In this document: positions 39,928 to 48,320 of the stretch, in pieces
Layout of the letters: every line of letters starts with the position of its first letter
Position numbering within the stretch: the stretch's first letter is position 1
Assembly: GCA_035492455.1 (NCBI GenBank)
Contig: DATJJE010000070.1
Location: 124,001 to 188,000 of the forward strand
Source of the DNA: Gp6-AA40 sp035492455
GTDB taxonomy: Bacteria > Acidobacteriota > Vicinamibacteria > Vicinamibacterales > UBA2999
Length of the DNA: 64,000 nucleotides
Direction of reading: 5' to 3'
Notes under the pieces: generated by a model
The model's database searches: none
The model's input: only the letters and a program-made list of their open reading frames with translations
What the model was told of the DNA's origin: nothing
Translations under genes and position numbers: made by a program

Positions 39928-41475
39928 ATGAATCCAATGCGTCGGCCCCTTCCCTACTTCGGAATCTTGCTTGTCCTGGCGCTCTCCTCGAGCGAAAACG
40001 CGACCACGATGGCGCAGTCGGGCACCCCGACCATGCTTGTGCCTACGCTCGACGTCCGCGCGGTCGTTACGGGGCTGACGACGCCGGTGAGCATGGCGTT
40101 CCTCGGCGCAAGCGACATGCTCGTACTCGAAAAGAACACGGGGCAGGTGAAAAGAGTGATCGATGGCGTCGTCAATTCAACGGTCCTTGATTTGGCGGTG
40201 AACAACTCCTCGGAGCGCGGACTGCTCGGCATCGCGCTGCATCCGGATTTCGCCACCAACTCACAGGTCTACCTGTATTGGACGTGCACGGCCCCGCACC
40301 CTTCCGATCCGTTTTTCCCAAGCCAACAGGAATGCTCCGATCCACCCGTCCCTGGCGCCGACAGCACGGATATTCTGGCAGTGCCTCTCCTGGGCAATCG
40401 CGTGGATCGTTTCATCTGGAACGGATCGACGCTGACGTTCGACCGCAACATCATCAAGCTCCATGCATTTCAGAACGACGGTGCGCCCATTCCCGTCGGA
40501 CAGGGTGACGAGGCGCAGCCAGCTCGGGGAAATCACAACGGAGGCGTGATTAGGTTTGGCCCGGACGGAAAGCTATACGTCATCATCGGCGACAATGGCC
40601 GACGCGGAAAACTGCAGAACCTGCCGTGCGGCCCGTCCGAAGTATGTCCGGGTCCAACCGTCATGGACGATCAGTTTGGCGGACCCGATCCGGACAACGC
40701 GCATTTGACCGGCGTCGTCCTGCGGCTCAATGACGACGGCACAGCGCCGGCGGACAATCCCTTCTACGCGGCTGGCGCGTCGACGGGCGGCGAGGTCGGT
40801 TCGAACCTCCAGAAGATCTTTGCGTACGGTGTTCGCAACAGCTTTGGGCTTGCGTTCGATCCTGTGTCAGGCGCGTTGTGGGATCAGGAAAACGGCGACG
40901 ATTCGTTCGACGAGCTGAATCGCATCGATGCCGGTTCGAATCTGGGATGGATTCAGATCATGGGTCCTGTCGATCGCCTCGCACAGTTCAAAGAAATCGA
41001 AACGACGCTCTTCGGTCAGAATCTCCAGCAGCTTCGCTGGCCGCCGTCGCGTTTAGCGGATTCGCCCGCGGACGCATTGTCACGGTTGTTCATGCTCCCC
41101 GGCGCGCATTACAACGATCCCGAGTTCAGCTGGAAGTTTGCCGTTGCTCCTGGAGGCATTGGCTTCCTGAACAGTAGTGAGCTCGGCCAACAGTACAAAG
41201 GCGACCTTTTCGTTGGCGCCGCGACGCCGGGTCTCGCCGGCGGTTATCTCTTTCATTTCAACCTGCAGGGGAACCGTCGGGGAATCGCCGTCGATGATCC
41301 CCGCCTTCAGGATCGCGTGGCCGATAACGCTGCGAAGTTCGATATCTCGGAGAGTGAAGGTTTGCTCATCGGTCGGGACTTCGGCATTGGCACGGATATC
41401 GAAACGGGGCCTGACGGGGATCTGTACGTCGTATCGCTCTCACGCGGGGCGGTGTACGAGATCTTCAAGAAATAG
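39928..41475 (+). CDS. PQQ-dependent sugar dehydrogenase-like (GSDH) secreted protein
   Basis: 515 residues from the ATG at 39928, with signal peptide MNPMRRPLPYFGILLVLALS and following. The six-bladed propeller motifs are there: GLTTPVSMAFLGASDMLVLEK, SERGLLGIALHPDFATNSQVYLYW (in parts), GNHNGGVIRFGPDGKLYVIIGD, YGVRNSFGLAFDPVSGALWDQENGDDSFDELN (in parts), and DIETGPDGDLYVVSLSRGAVYEI. This is the glucose/sorbosone dehydrogenase family; actual PQQ use is not certain from sequence. A lipoprotein gene follows after eight bases. Confidence 0.9.
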   Translation: MNPMRRPLPYFGILLVLALSSSENATTMAQSGTPTMLVPTLDVRAVVTGLTTPVSMAFLGASDMLVLEKNTGQVKRVIDGVVNSTVLDLAVNNSSERGLLGIALHPDFATNSQVYLYWTCTAPHPSDPFFPSQQECSDPPVPGADSTDILAVPLLGNRVDRFIWNGSTLTFDRNIIKLHAFQNDGAPIPVGQGDEAQPARGNHNGGVIRFGPDGKLYVIIGDNGRRGKLQNLPCGPSEVCPGPTVMDDQFGGPDPDNAHLTGVVLRLNDDGTAPADNPFYAAGASTGGEVGSNLQKIFAYGVRNSFGLAFDPVSGALWDQENGDDSFDELNRIDAGSNLGWIQIMGPVDRLAQFKEIETTLFGQNLQQLRWPPSRLADSPADALSRLFMLPGAHYNDPEFSWKFAVAPGGIGFLNSSELGQQYKGDLFVGAATPGLAGGYLFHFNLQGNRRGIAVDDPRLQDRVADNAAKFDISESEGLLIGRDFGIGTDIETGPDGDLYVVSLSRGAVYEIFKK

Positions 41476-41483
41476 GATTGCCG

Positions 41484-41840
41484 ATGCCTCGAATACTCGT
41501 TGTTATTGCTGCGTTGGGTCTGTTCAGCAGCGCGTGTGATGTCTCGAGCCCGACGGGCCCGACAAAGTTGACCTCGACGGCAACGTTCGTATCGGTGACG
41601 ACACCGCAACCTCCGACAGTACAGATGCCGGGCGGCATTCCGATCCCGACAGTGCCGCCGGCAACACCACCGACGAATCCAGTCGCGCCGCCGACGCTGA
41701 CGTCTTCCTTGACGGTGACTACGACGTCGGTGTCGGTGCCGATCGGAGTGCCTCTCGTCGGGCCAATTGCTACGCCCACGACGCGTGCGCCCGCCACCGC
41801 CACGTCGACATTCACTCGGCCTTCACGCTCGACGCGCTGA
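41484..41840 (+). CDS. Pro/Thr-rich lipoprotein
   Basis: 118 residues with a lipobox (MPRILVVIAALGLFSSACDV), then a low-complexity Pro/Thr/Val chain (PGGIPIPTVPPATPPTNPVAPP). It follows the sugar-dehydrogenase gene closely, so they may share a transcript. A neighbouring frame over the last 120 bases reads HSAFTLDALTGQRV, which looks somewhat protein-like; a frameshift near the 3' end is possible but not shown. Confidence 0.6.
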   Translation: MPRILVVIAALGLFSSACDVSSPTGPTKLTSTATFVSVTTPQPPTVQMPGGIPIPTVPPATPPTNPVAPPTLTSSLTVTTTSVSVPIGVPLVGPIATPTTRAPATATSTFTRPSRSTR

Positions 41841-41905
41841 CCGGGCAACGCGTCGACACAGCTACTCGCCACGGCGATACGCGCTCGTGACAGAATGCGC
41901 CCGTC

Positions 41906-42358
41906 ATGAGCACCTTCTCGAAGCGGGGGGCGATTGCGTTAGCCGTTGCGCTGCTCGCGGCGCCAGTCATGGACGCGCAGACAGGGCCAGCGGGCGATAC
42001 ATCACGGTTCGTTGGAACATGGCGCCTCGTCTCGGCGACACAGACTGGCATCATGATCTACGACAGCCTCGGCAACATGGCGGCGCAGGTCATGCCGAAC
42101 CGCGAGCGCCGAAAATACGCGGGGTCCGAGCCGACGCCGGCAGAGGCCAAAGACGCAATCACCGGCTACCTGGCTTATTTCGGAACGTATTCGGTCGACG
42201 AACAAGCGCGTATCGTCACTCATCATCGCAAAGGCAACATCAACCCTGGTCAGGTTGGCGACGATGTGGTGCGGAACTACGTATTCGAATCGAACGATCG
42301 GCTTGTTCTCACGCCTGCGGGAAGCACGAACAAGATCGTGTGGGAGCGCGCCCGCTAA
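41906..42358 (+). CDS. Lipocalin-like secreted protein
   Basis: 150 residues with signal peptide (MSTFSKRGAIALAVALLAAPVMDAQT) and a lipocalin_5-type domain: RFVGTWRLVSATQTGIMIYDSLGNMAAQVM (in parts), ITGYLAYFGTYSVDEQARIVTHH and RLVLTPAGSTNKIVWER. Such proteins are usually single-domain exported binders of unknown ligand. It is convergent with the family-A gene at 42363. Confidence 0.82.
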   Translation: MSTFSKRGAIALAVALLAAPVMDAQTGPAGDTSRFVGTWRLVSATQTGIMIYDSLGNMAAQVMPNRERRKYAGSEPTPAEAKDAITGYLAYFGTYSVDEQARIVTHHRKGNINPGQVGDDVVRNYVFESNDRLVLTPAGSTNKIVWERAR

Positions 42359-42362
42359 CGCG

Positions 42363-43178
42363 TCATCTCGCCGCGTTGATGCGTTCCACGTCTTTCTCGT
42401 TGTCGCAGATGTTCTCGATGAAGTCCGTGTCGGGAAGAAGCTTGAACCACAGGGGCTTGCTCGTCCATGTCTTCGAGAAGGTCTTCGGATCATCCACGGT
42501 GACGCGCACCTCCAGGGAACCGAAGTTCGGACGGCGGAACCGTTCGGTCAGATGAAGTGTCTCGGTGGTGAGCAATCCCGCCCCTGCGCCCAGCACCGCG
42601 CGGTCGTTCAGGCCTCTCGTCTCGATGACAAGCTCGTCGCGCTCCCACCTGCCGATCGAATAGCCCATCCACGCCGGTTGCATGTCCTCGGGGAACCGTC
42701 TCCCATCGGTGAACACCTGCTGAAAGCGGACGAATTCTTCGAAGAGGACGACGGTCAGACCTGGCGAATGCACGATTTTGAACGGCGACGGCACCAGCAG
42801 CCCGTCGACGACGCTATGCGGGAGGCAGTAGGTGGACGGCGTCAGGTCTCCCCGCCGAATTCGTTCGTTGACTGCAGCAGCTGCAGCGGGAAGCAGGGGG
42901 AGCGGCGATCCGTCTGCGGGCATCAGGACAAGCGGCCTATCCTCACCGACCGTTTGTCCTTCGGCCGATTTCTCCGGATCAGTGCGAGCGGGATCTTCGT
43001 ACCAGATACCCGAGAAATCGGTTTTGCCGTCGCGCAGGCGCGGAGGCGGAGCGGCAAGGTTTGGCGTGCCGTCTTTCGTGCGCGGGGTATTCGGCAGCTT
43101 GATCGTGACCCATTGCGCCTGAGCGAGCGCCGCCGCGCAGACCACCGCAGAGAAAGCGAGAAGGAATTGTCGCGGCAT
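42363..43178 (-). CDS. Secreted protein, paralogue family A (member 2)
   Basis: 271 residues with signal peptide (MPRQFLLAFSAVVCAAALAQA). It has the family-A core MGYSIGRWERDELVIETRGL, TLHLTERFRRPNFGSLEVRV and VDDPKTFSKTWTSKPLWFKL, as in the proteins at 18750 and 44266. The acidic-aromatic motifs (W-x-x-D/N-D-x-L/T-V-I) are constant in all three. Function unknown. It is divergent from the VOC gene at 43277. Confidence 0.8.
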   Translation of the reverse strand: MPRQFLLAFSAVVCAAALAQAQWVTIKLPNTPRTKDGTPNLAAPPPRLRDGKTDFSGIWYEDPARTDPEKSAEGQTVGEDRPLVLMPADGSPLPLLPAAAAAVNERIRRGDLTPSTYCLPHSVVDGLLVPSPFKIVHSPGLTVVLFEEFVRFQQVFTDGRRFPEDMQPAWMGYSIGRWERDELVIETRGLNDRAVLGAGAGLLTTETLHLTERFRRPNFGSLEVRVTVDDPKTFSKTWTSKPLWFKLLPDTDFIENICDNEKDVERINAAR

Positions 43179-43276
43179 GACTCGTCTGCGTCCTTTGCGA
43201 ACGCCGGATTATAGCTACGGTAGGAACCGCCCGCGAAAAGATCTATAGTCCGCAGCGCAGCGACGGAGGGAGCAAG

Positions 43277-44251
43277 ATGAAGCGATTCGCGCTCTTCGCA
43301 GCGGTACTGGGGGTCGTCATCGCGGGTTTCGTGGTGCAGCCAGGCGCCGCTCAGGGCCAGGCCGGCAACCGCGTCTTCAGCCTGCGTCTCGTCGGAATTG
43401 CTGTCAGCGATTACGCAAAGTCTCAGGCGTTCTACGAACGCGTCATGGGATTTCCGGTCGCGTTCAAGTTCTCCAGCCCGGACGGCACGCGAACGAACAC
43501 GTTCTTTCAGATGGGGCGCGATTCGTTCCTCGAAATGCAGCAGGCGACCGTCGATGTGCGCCCCGGCCTCACGCACGCGCATTTTGTCGTCGACGATCTG
43601 AACGCCACGCTCGCGATGCTAAGCCAGGCTGGCTTGCCGACAGCGACGTCGAACGGCCCACTTGCGAGTGCGATGACCCAGCCTGGTTACTCTCAAAACA
43701 TCTTCGTAAAGAATGCCAACGTCTACGATCCGAACGGCATCAGGCTGGAGCTGAACGAGCTCGTTCCAGAATCGCTCATGAAGAAAGCGGCAGCGTCGTG
43801 GACTGCGGCTCAGGACGCCAGGGGCTTGATGCTGAGCGTGGTCGGCGTCGCGGCCAAGGATCCGCTGGCGTCGGCGAAGTTCTATCAGAACATCGTAGGG
43901 TTTCGTGTCGCATTTACGTTTGGCAGCACAGATCCTCAACGTACAAATATCTACTATCAGACGAGCCGCGATACCTTCCTCGAGCTGCAGCCTGCCGGAG
44001 CAAACCTTTCGACGGGTCTCACGCACTTCCATTTGCTGACGCGCGACCTCGACGCCACGATCGCCCGGCTTCGGCAAGCCGGCCTCGCGGCGGCCGCAGG
44101 CAACGCGCGCGGTACGATGGGACAGGCGACGGCGGTTTCTCCAGGTGCTCATGTGAAGAACATCAACGTGTTCGATCCGGACGGCACTCGACTGGAACTC
44201 AATGAGTACATTGCGGAGTCGCTGCCAAAAAAGGCGGTCGATTCTTGGTAA
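43277..44251 (+). CDS. Secreted protein with two VOC domains
   Basis: 324 residues with signal peptide (MKRFALFAAVLGVVIAGFVVQPGAAQ). Two tandem glyoxalase-type domains follow: RLVGIAVSDYAKSQAFYERVMGFPVAFKF (in parts) to DPNGIRLELNELVPESLMKK, and SVVGVAAKDPLASAKFYQNIVGFRVAFTF (in parts) to DPDGTRLELNEYIAESLPKK. The two halves are close copies, so an internal duplication is evident. It overlaps no neighbour but is 14 bases from the family-A gene at 44266. Confidence 0.88.
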   Translation: MKRFALFAAVLGVVIAGFVVQPGAAQGQAGNRVFSLRLVGIAVSDYAKSQAFYERVMGFPVAFKFSSPDGTRTNTFFQMGRDSFLEMQQATVDVRPGLTHAHFVVDDLNATLAMLSQAGLPTATSNGPLASAMTQPGYSQNIFVKNANVYDPNGIRLELNELVPESLMKKAAASWTAAQDARGLMLSVVGVAAKDPLASAKFYQNIVGFRVAFTFGSTDPQRTNIYYQTSRDTFLELQPAGANLSTGLTHFHLLTRDLDATIARLRQAGLAAAAGNARGTMGQATAVSPGAHVKNINVFDPDGTRLELNEYIAESLPKKAVDSW

Positions 44252-44265
44252 CGAGGAGGCAGACC

Positions 44266-45129
44266 GTGCGCAACTCCATCCTGGCTTCAATGGCGGCGTT
44301 GCTTGCAGTGTTCGCCGCGCACGCCTGGGAATCCGCGGTTCACGGCCAACAACTGCGCGTCCCCGGCGAGGAATACATCTCGGAGGGCATTCCGAAGATG
44401 CCGAATCCGCCCGGGCCTGCGCCGAAGCGGGATCTGTCCGGCGTGTGGGTCGGACCGGGCACCAGCAACAAGCCCGATCCCGCGCCGCCCATGACGGCCG
44501 CGGGCGAGGCGATTTTCAAGCAGCGCAAGGCGTACAACCTCGCCACCAATCTCGGAAGCAACGCGAACGCCGATCCCGGAGCGTCGAACGATCCGGCCAT
44601 CAAGTGCGATCCCCTCGGCTTCCCACGCAACGTGCAAACGTATGCGATTACCAACCGCGGTGGACTCATCTTCGGCTCCGCGCCGAACCGCATCCTCATC
44701 GCCTATGAGCAGAATCGCCTCTGGCGCGAGATCTGGATGGATGGCCGCGCGCTGCCGAAGGCGGTCGACGTGAAGGGCGCTCCGGAGTCGCGATACAACG
44801 GTTATTCCGTCGGCCACTGGGAAAACGACACCACGCTCGTCATCGACACGACGGGTCTGGACGAACGCGCGTGGCTCGACACGGTGGGACATCCGCGCAG
44901 CTCGATGGCGCGCATTCAGGAACGTTACACGCGCGTCGATCAATACAACATCCGGTTGACGGTCACGGTGACCGACCCGAAGTACTACACGAAGCCGTGG
45001 ACGTTCATGCGCGCGAACTTGTATTGGATGAAGGCGCAGCAGTTTGCCGAGACGCTCTGCATCCCGTCGGAAGCGATCGAGTATCTGGATACGCTGGCCA
45101 AGCCGTCTGGGGTCCAGATCGTCCCGTAA
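44266..45129 (+). CDS. Secreted protein, paralogue family A (member 3)
   Basis: 287 residues from the GTG at 44266 (GAGGAGG 7 bases upstream), with a signal peptide (MRNSILASMAALLAVFAAHA). It has the family core YNGYSVGHWENDTTLVIDTT, GLDERAWLDTVGHP, RIQERYTRVDQYNIRLTVTV and DPKYYTKPWTF. It is the closest of the three to the textbook form of this acidobacterial family. It follows the VOC gene in the same direction. An earlier TTG in frame lies upstream of the ribosome site. Function unknown. Confidence 0.82.
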   Translation: MRNSILASMAALLAVFAAHAWESAVHGQQLRVPGEEYISEGIPKMPNPPGPAPKRDLSGVWVGPGTSNKPDPAPPMTAAGEAIFKQRKAYNLATNLGSNANADPGASNDPAIKCDPLGFPRNVQTYAITNRGGLIFGSAPNRILIAYEQNRLWREIWMDGRALPKAVDVKGAPESRYNGYSVGHWENDTTLVIDTTGLDERAWLDTVGHPRSSMARIQERYTRVDQYNIRLTVTVTDPKYYTKPWTFMRANLYWMKAQQFAETLCIPSEAIEYLDTLAKPSGVQIVP

Positions 45130-45145
45130 CACGGCGTGGGATATG

Positions 45146-45355
45146 TCGGGTCCTGGCCGATCACGACGAACCAGAGAACGAAGTGCAGGCGCGCCTCGTC
45201 ACGCATCCGTGGATGGATCCCGAGTGTTGGGATCGCGTTGATCGTCTGGAGAGCCGAAAGTCCGGCGACCCGCACCCGTTCGTCCCGCCCGAGGTGTTCG
45301 GGCGTGGATCGCCGAGCTCCATGCGACCACCGCGACGCGCCTCAACGAACGCTGA
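45146..45355 (+). pseudogene. Frameshifted C-terminal remnant, possibly of an MBL-fold hydrolase
   Basis: One frame reads HDEPENEVQARLVTHPWMDP, then ECWDRVDRLESRKSGDPHPF, then VPPEV. The next frame continues as RAWIAELHATTATRLNER and a stop at 45353-45355. Joined by a one-base change near 45296 they form a sensible C-terminus (R-x-GDPxPFV-x-P...AR-LNER), as at the end of B3-type metallo-beta-lactamase-fold proteins. No start or N-terminus is present. Family placement is tentative. Confidence 0.45.
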
Positions 45356-45797
45356 ATTTCTTGTCGTAGATGCGCACGACGCCGCCCGGTTGCGTGACCG
45401 TCAGCGTCTTGCCGTCCTTTGACACCTGTTCGGTATCGACAGTGATTCTTCCGTTGCGATTGTGCGTGCGCTCGATCGTGTAGGGGTCGATCAGCTTATA
45501 CGTAATTTCCCGCGCATCGCCGCCGGTGGTCGCGTGGGGCTTTCCATCGAATGCGACCGGATGTATTTCGGCGCTCGACGACTTGTTCTCTTTGCCGATC
45601 GTCGCGCGGGTGCTGATGAACCCGCCGCCGGGCGCCGGCACGTTGATGACCATCTGACTCTGTTGAGGATAGTTGACGGTCTTGGTCAGATTGATTTCCC
45701 AGATGCCGAGGAACGGTTCGCTCTGTTTGTCCTGCGCCCATGCACTGACGCAGCACGCAACGGTGACGACCGCAATGACAAACGTCTTCCAGGACAT
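45342..45797 (-). CDS. Small secreted beta-rich protein
   Basis: 151 residues from the ATG at 45797, with GGAGG 7 bases before it and signal peptide MSWKTFVIAVVTVACCVSAWAQ. The mature protein (FLGIWEINLTKTVNYPQQSQ, EITYKLIDPYTIERTHNRNG, TVTQPGGVVRIYDKKF) is an all-beta lipocalin-like fold shared with many acidobacterial exported proteins. The longer open frame to 46088 has no ribosome site and is rejected. Confidence 0.82.
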   Translation of the reverse strand: MSWKTFVIAVVTVACCVSAWAQDKQSEPFLGIWEINLTKTVNYPQQSQMVINVPAPGGGFISTRATIGKENKSSSAEIHPVAFDGKPHATTGGDAREITYKLIDPYTIERTHNRNGRITVDTEQVSKDGKTLTVTQPGGVVRIYDKKFSVR

Positions 45798-45920
45798 GTT
45801 CATCCTCCTTCCGACACCTTTTATCATCGGGCGACGAGGCGTTGGGAACTTCCGTGAAATTCCGCCAATCCTGCACGGATTGGCGTGACCGCAGTTGAGT
45901 TCGGTCGTCTCTGAAGTGAC

Positions 45921-46073
45921 ATGGTTATTGCCGCGAGCATCGCCGTCATTGCACTGGTCGTCCTGGTTGGAGTCACCATGCGTACATGCGTGATCGGGAT
46001 CGTGCGGATGGAGCCGGTCAGCAAATGGTGGCTCGCGCAGCAGCGCCACGAGGACTTCGTCAAGAACTGCTGA
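45921..46073 (+). CDS. Candidate 50-residue single-span membrane protein
   Basis: The ORF gives MVIAASIAVIALVVLVGVTM followed by RTCVIGIVRMEPVSKWWLAQ and QRHEDFVKNC. It has one strong membrane helix and a short polar tail with Trp-Trp. The composition is that of a real small membrane protein, but the ribosome site is weak and no neighbour is coupled. Kept as a candidate. Confidence 0.4.
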   Translation: MVIAASIAVIALVVLVGVTMRTCVIGIVRMEPVSKWWLAQQRHEDFVKNC

Positions 46074-46115
46074 CGAAGTTGCTGCCACCGGACACCGATT
46101 GAGCGCAACGTTGCC

Positions 46116-46919
46116 ATGTCGTGGCTTCTAGTCGTTCAGCCCGATTCTGTTCAAGCGGACACTCTGCTTCACGCACTTCGCGCGTATGTGTCGCAGAAGG
46201 TCATTGTCGCTCATTCGCTCGAGGATGCTCTCTCGTCGATTGACCACAGCATTCCCGACGTTTTGCTCCTCCCCACGCTGACTCCGGCCGCGACAGAGGA
46301 GTACCTGATCGCTTATCTCGGCACGATCCCCGCCGCAAGGCATGTGCAGATCCTCGGGCTTCCGCACCTCGAACAGTGTCAGAACTCTGTCCAACCGCGA
46401 GCTCGTTCGGTGTGGCACTGGCGTTGGTGGCAACGGACACGCAGTACAGGCACGTGTGGCTGCGATTCGGGAATCTTCACGAAGGACGTAGTCACATATC
46501 TTGCCGGGGCGAGCGCGTTGAGGGAGCAGAACGAGCTGTACAACGCGCACGCGGCGCTGCGTGAAATGCCGGAACGTCGCAGTCAGCCTCGATTTGCGAA
46601 TGGCGAGGTGCCGTGGATTTCATTGGTACGCTTTGGAAGCGAACGAGCGGCGCTGATAAATATTTCCTCAGGCGGCGCGTTGCTGCGAATACACACACGT
46701 CCGACGTATCGCTTTCTGACGCGTTCCGATTCGACAGCTCGCGAACGGCCAAGCTTGACGTTGGAAATGGAACCGTACGGGGAGGTCCATGCCAATGGCC
46801 GGGTCATCAGATGCGTTCCGTTGAACACGACCGCACAGGAATACGAGATCGCGTTCTCTTTTGACGATTCCGTCGGTCTCCACCTTCCTGCGTCCGGCCT
46901 TGTTCCTGTCAATCGTTGA
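46116..46919 (+). CDS. Receiver-like plus PilZ-domain protein
   Basis: 267 residues. The N-terminal ~120 (MSWLLVVQPDSVQADTLLHALR, PDVLLLPTLTPAATEEYL) look like a degenerate receiver domain without a clear phospho-acceptor. A linker with a GCDSGIFTKDVVTYL segment follows. The C-terminal half is PilZ-like (ERRSQPRFANGEVPWISLVR, LINISSGGALLRI, RVIRCVPL), where ERRxxxR and the S/N-x-S-x-x-G-A pattern bind cyclic-di-GMP in typical PilZ. Probably a cytoplasmic cyclic-di-GMP-responsive protein. Confidence 0.72.
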   Translation: MSWLLVVQPDSVQADTLLHALRAYVSQKVIVAHSLEDALSSIDHSIPDVLLLPTLTPAATEEYLIAYLGTIPAARHVQILGLPHLEQCQNSVQPRARSVWHWRWWQRTRSTGTCGCDSGIFTKDVVTYLAGASALREQNELYNAHAALREMPERRSQPRFANGEVPWISLVRFGSERAALINISSGGALLRIHTRPTYRFLTRSDSTARERPSLTLEMEPYGEVHANGRVIRCVPLNTTAQEYEIAFSFDDSVGLHLPASGLVPVNR

Positions 46920-46990
46920 TTCCGGTCAACCTGCGCGCATAGACTGGCGCTCCGTTTCATCGCACTCGTAAAAAGACGGAGGGCATTTCA

Positions 46991-47407
46991 ATGGCACAGG
47001 TAAGCGAACTGCTCGATCGATTCGTCGAATTGTTCAACGCCGGTCGCGACGAAGAAGCCGAAGGCGACTTCGCCCCGAACGGCTACGGCGAGGAAGTCGG
47101 CACGGGCCGCCGCTTTACGCCGAAAGAAGGAACTGCAAACGCACGCGCGTGGAGAGCGGCGTTTCCGGATGCTCGCGGCACGATCACCAATAAGATTGTT
47201 GAAGGAAACAAAGGAGCCGCAGAGATCGTCTGGCGCGGGACCAATCGCGGGTCGCTGATGGGTAAACCGCCGACCGGGAAGCCCGTCGAAGTGCGGGCGG
47301 TTTGTGTGATCGAGACCGCAGGCGGCAAGATCACCCGTTCAACCCATTACATCGACGTGGCCGCCATGATGGCGCAGCTCGGCGCGGGAGTCGCTGCCAA
47401 AACGTAG
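46991..47407 (+). CDS. SnoaL-like (ester cyclase family) protein
   Basis: 138 residues of the NTF2-like/SnoaL fold: SELLDRFVELFNAGRDEEAEGDFAPNGYGEE (in parts), AWRAAFPDARGTITNKIVEGNKGAAEIVWRGTNRG (in parts), GKPVEVRAVCVIETAGGKIT and STHYIDVAAMMAQLG. GGAGG precedes the ATG. It is followed by an alpha/beta hydrolase 29 bases on and may share its transcript. Substrate unknown. Confidence 0.85.
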   Translation: MAQVSELLDRFVELFNAGRDEEAEGDFAPNGYGEEVGTGRRFTPKEGTANARAWRAAFPDARGTITNKIVEGNKGAAEIVWRGTNRGSLMGKPPTGKPVEVRAVCVIETAGGKITRSTHYIDVAAMMAQLGAGVAAKT

Positions 47408-47436
47408 GGCACGGTGCCGCCGGGGGTGATCTCGTT

Positions 47437-48228
47437 GTGACTCTTCGACACGACATCACCGGAGCCGGAGAGCCGGTTCTGTTTATCCACGGCGCGCTCA
47501 TCGCCGATGCATTTCGACCGTTGGTGGCTGAGGCGACGCTCGCGGGGCAGTACCGGCTAATTACCTACCATCGACGCGGCTACAACGTCGGCGAAGCACC
47601 CGCTGCGCAACTATCCATTGCGGTCCATGCGACCGACTGCCGCGAACTGCTCGCAGACCTCGGCATCTCGCGCGCGCATGTGGTCGGCCACTCCTTTGGC
47701 GGGCTGATTGCGCTGCAGCTTGCGATCGATTCGCCAACCTTTGTCGCCACGCTCGTTCTGCTTGAACCTGCCCTCGTGCTCGGCGAGAGCGGGCCTGGAT
47801 ATCGCGCGGCAATTGCGGAGGCGCAGCGACGGTTTGCAGCAGGCGACGCCGAAGGGGCAGTTGACGACTTTCTCCGCCGGCGCTTCGGAGCCGATTATCG
47901 TGTTCAACTGGATGGCGTCGTTCCCGGCGCATTCGAACAGGCAGTCGCGAACGCCAAGGTGTCATTGGACATCGAGATGCCCGCCGCGGCCGATTTTCAC
48001 TTTGGACCCGCCGAAGCGCGCCGCATCACTCAACCGGCGCTCGTCGTGCTCGGCGCAAACAGCAACGCGCTGTGGCCGCGATTCGGAGAAACACACCGCG
48101 CGCTGCTGGACTGGCTCCCCCGCGCCGAGCCGTACGTCTTGCCGAACGCAACGCATGCGATGCAGTTGCAGCATCCGCACAGTCTTGCTGTCAGACTCGT
48201 CGAGTTCTTCATGCAACATCCGCTGTGA
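47437..48228 (+). CDS. Alpha/beta hydrolase
   Basis: 263 residues from the GTG at 47437. The fold markers are PVLFIHGALIADAF, YHRRGYNVGEAP, HVVGHSFGGLIALQLAIDSP (nucleophile Ser in GHSFGG), LVVLGANSNAL and the late LPNATHAMQLQHPHSLA (catalytic His). The acid residue is not certain. The open frame to 47302 covers the SnoaL gene and is rejected. A generic esterase/hydrolase is the safest description. Confidence 0.85.
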   Translation: MTLRHDITGAGEPVLFIHGALIADAFRPLVAEATLAGQYRLITYHRRGYNVGEAPAAQLSIAVHATDCRELLADLGISRAHVVGHSFGGLIALQLAIDSPTFVATLVLLEPALVLGESGPGYRAAIAEAQRRFAAGDAEGAVDDFLRRRFGADYRVQLDGVVPGAFEQAVANAKVSLDIEMPAAADFHFGPAEARRITQPALVVLGANSNALWPRFGETHRALLDWLPRAEPYVLPNATHAMQLQHPHSLAVRLVEFFMQHPL

Positions 48229-48263
48229 CAGGCTCGCGTCGTGTGCCAATGGACGCGAAATCG

Positions 48264-48297
48264 GGGTCGGTCGCGACATCTGGTGGCGGACCGACCC
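48264..48297. terminator. Terminator-like hairpin between convergent genes
   Basis: GGGTCGGTC (48264-48272) pairs perfectly with GACCGACCC (48289-48297) over a 16-base loop. It lies between the hydrolase (plus) and the TPR lipoprotein (minus). An A-run (48305-48310) precedes it on the minus strand, so it is not a classic T-tailed terminator for either gene. Confidence 0.45.
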
Positions 48298-48320
48298 GCG
48301 ACTCAAAAAATCGCAGACAT

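Noticed and set aside
39710..39937. Minus-strand frame ending SELEAAIDRVRVQ
   Set aside because: Possible gene fragment, but no start, no motif, and overlap with the start of the sugar-dehydrogenase gene.
41700..41881. Alternative frame at the end of the Pro/Thr lipoprotein (HSAFTLDALTGQRV)
   Set aside because: Suggestive, but no second anchor to prove a frameshift; the annotated frame ends normally.
44985..45275. A 96-codon minus-strand frame (RVAGLSALQTINAIPTLGIH)
   Set aside because: Protein-like in places, but half is antisense to the family-A gene and the other half is opposite the more convincing remnant.
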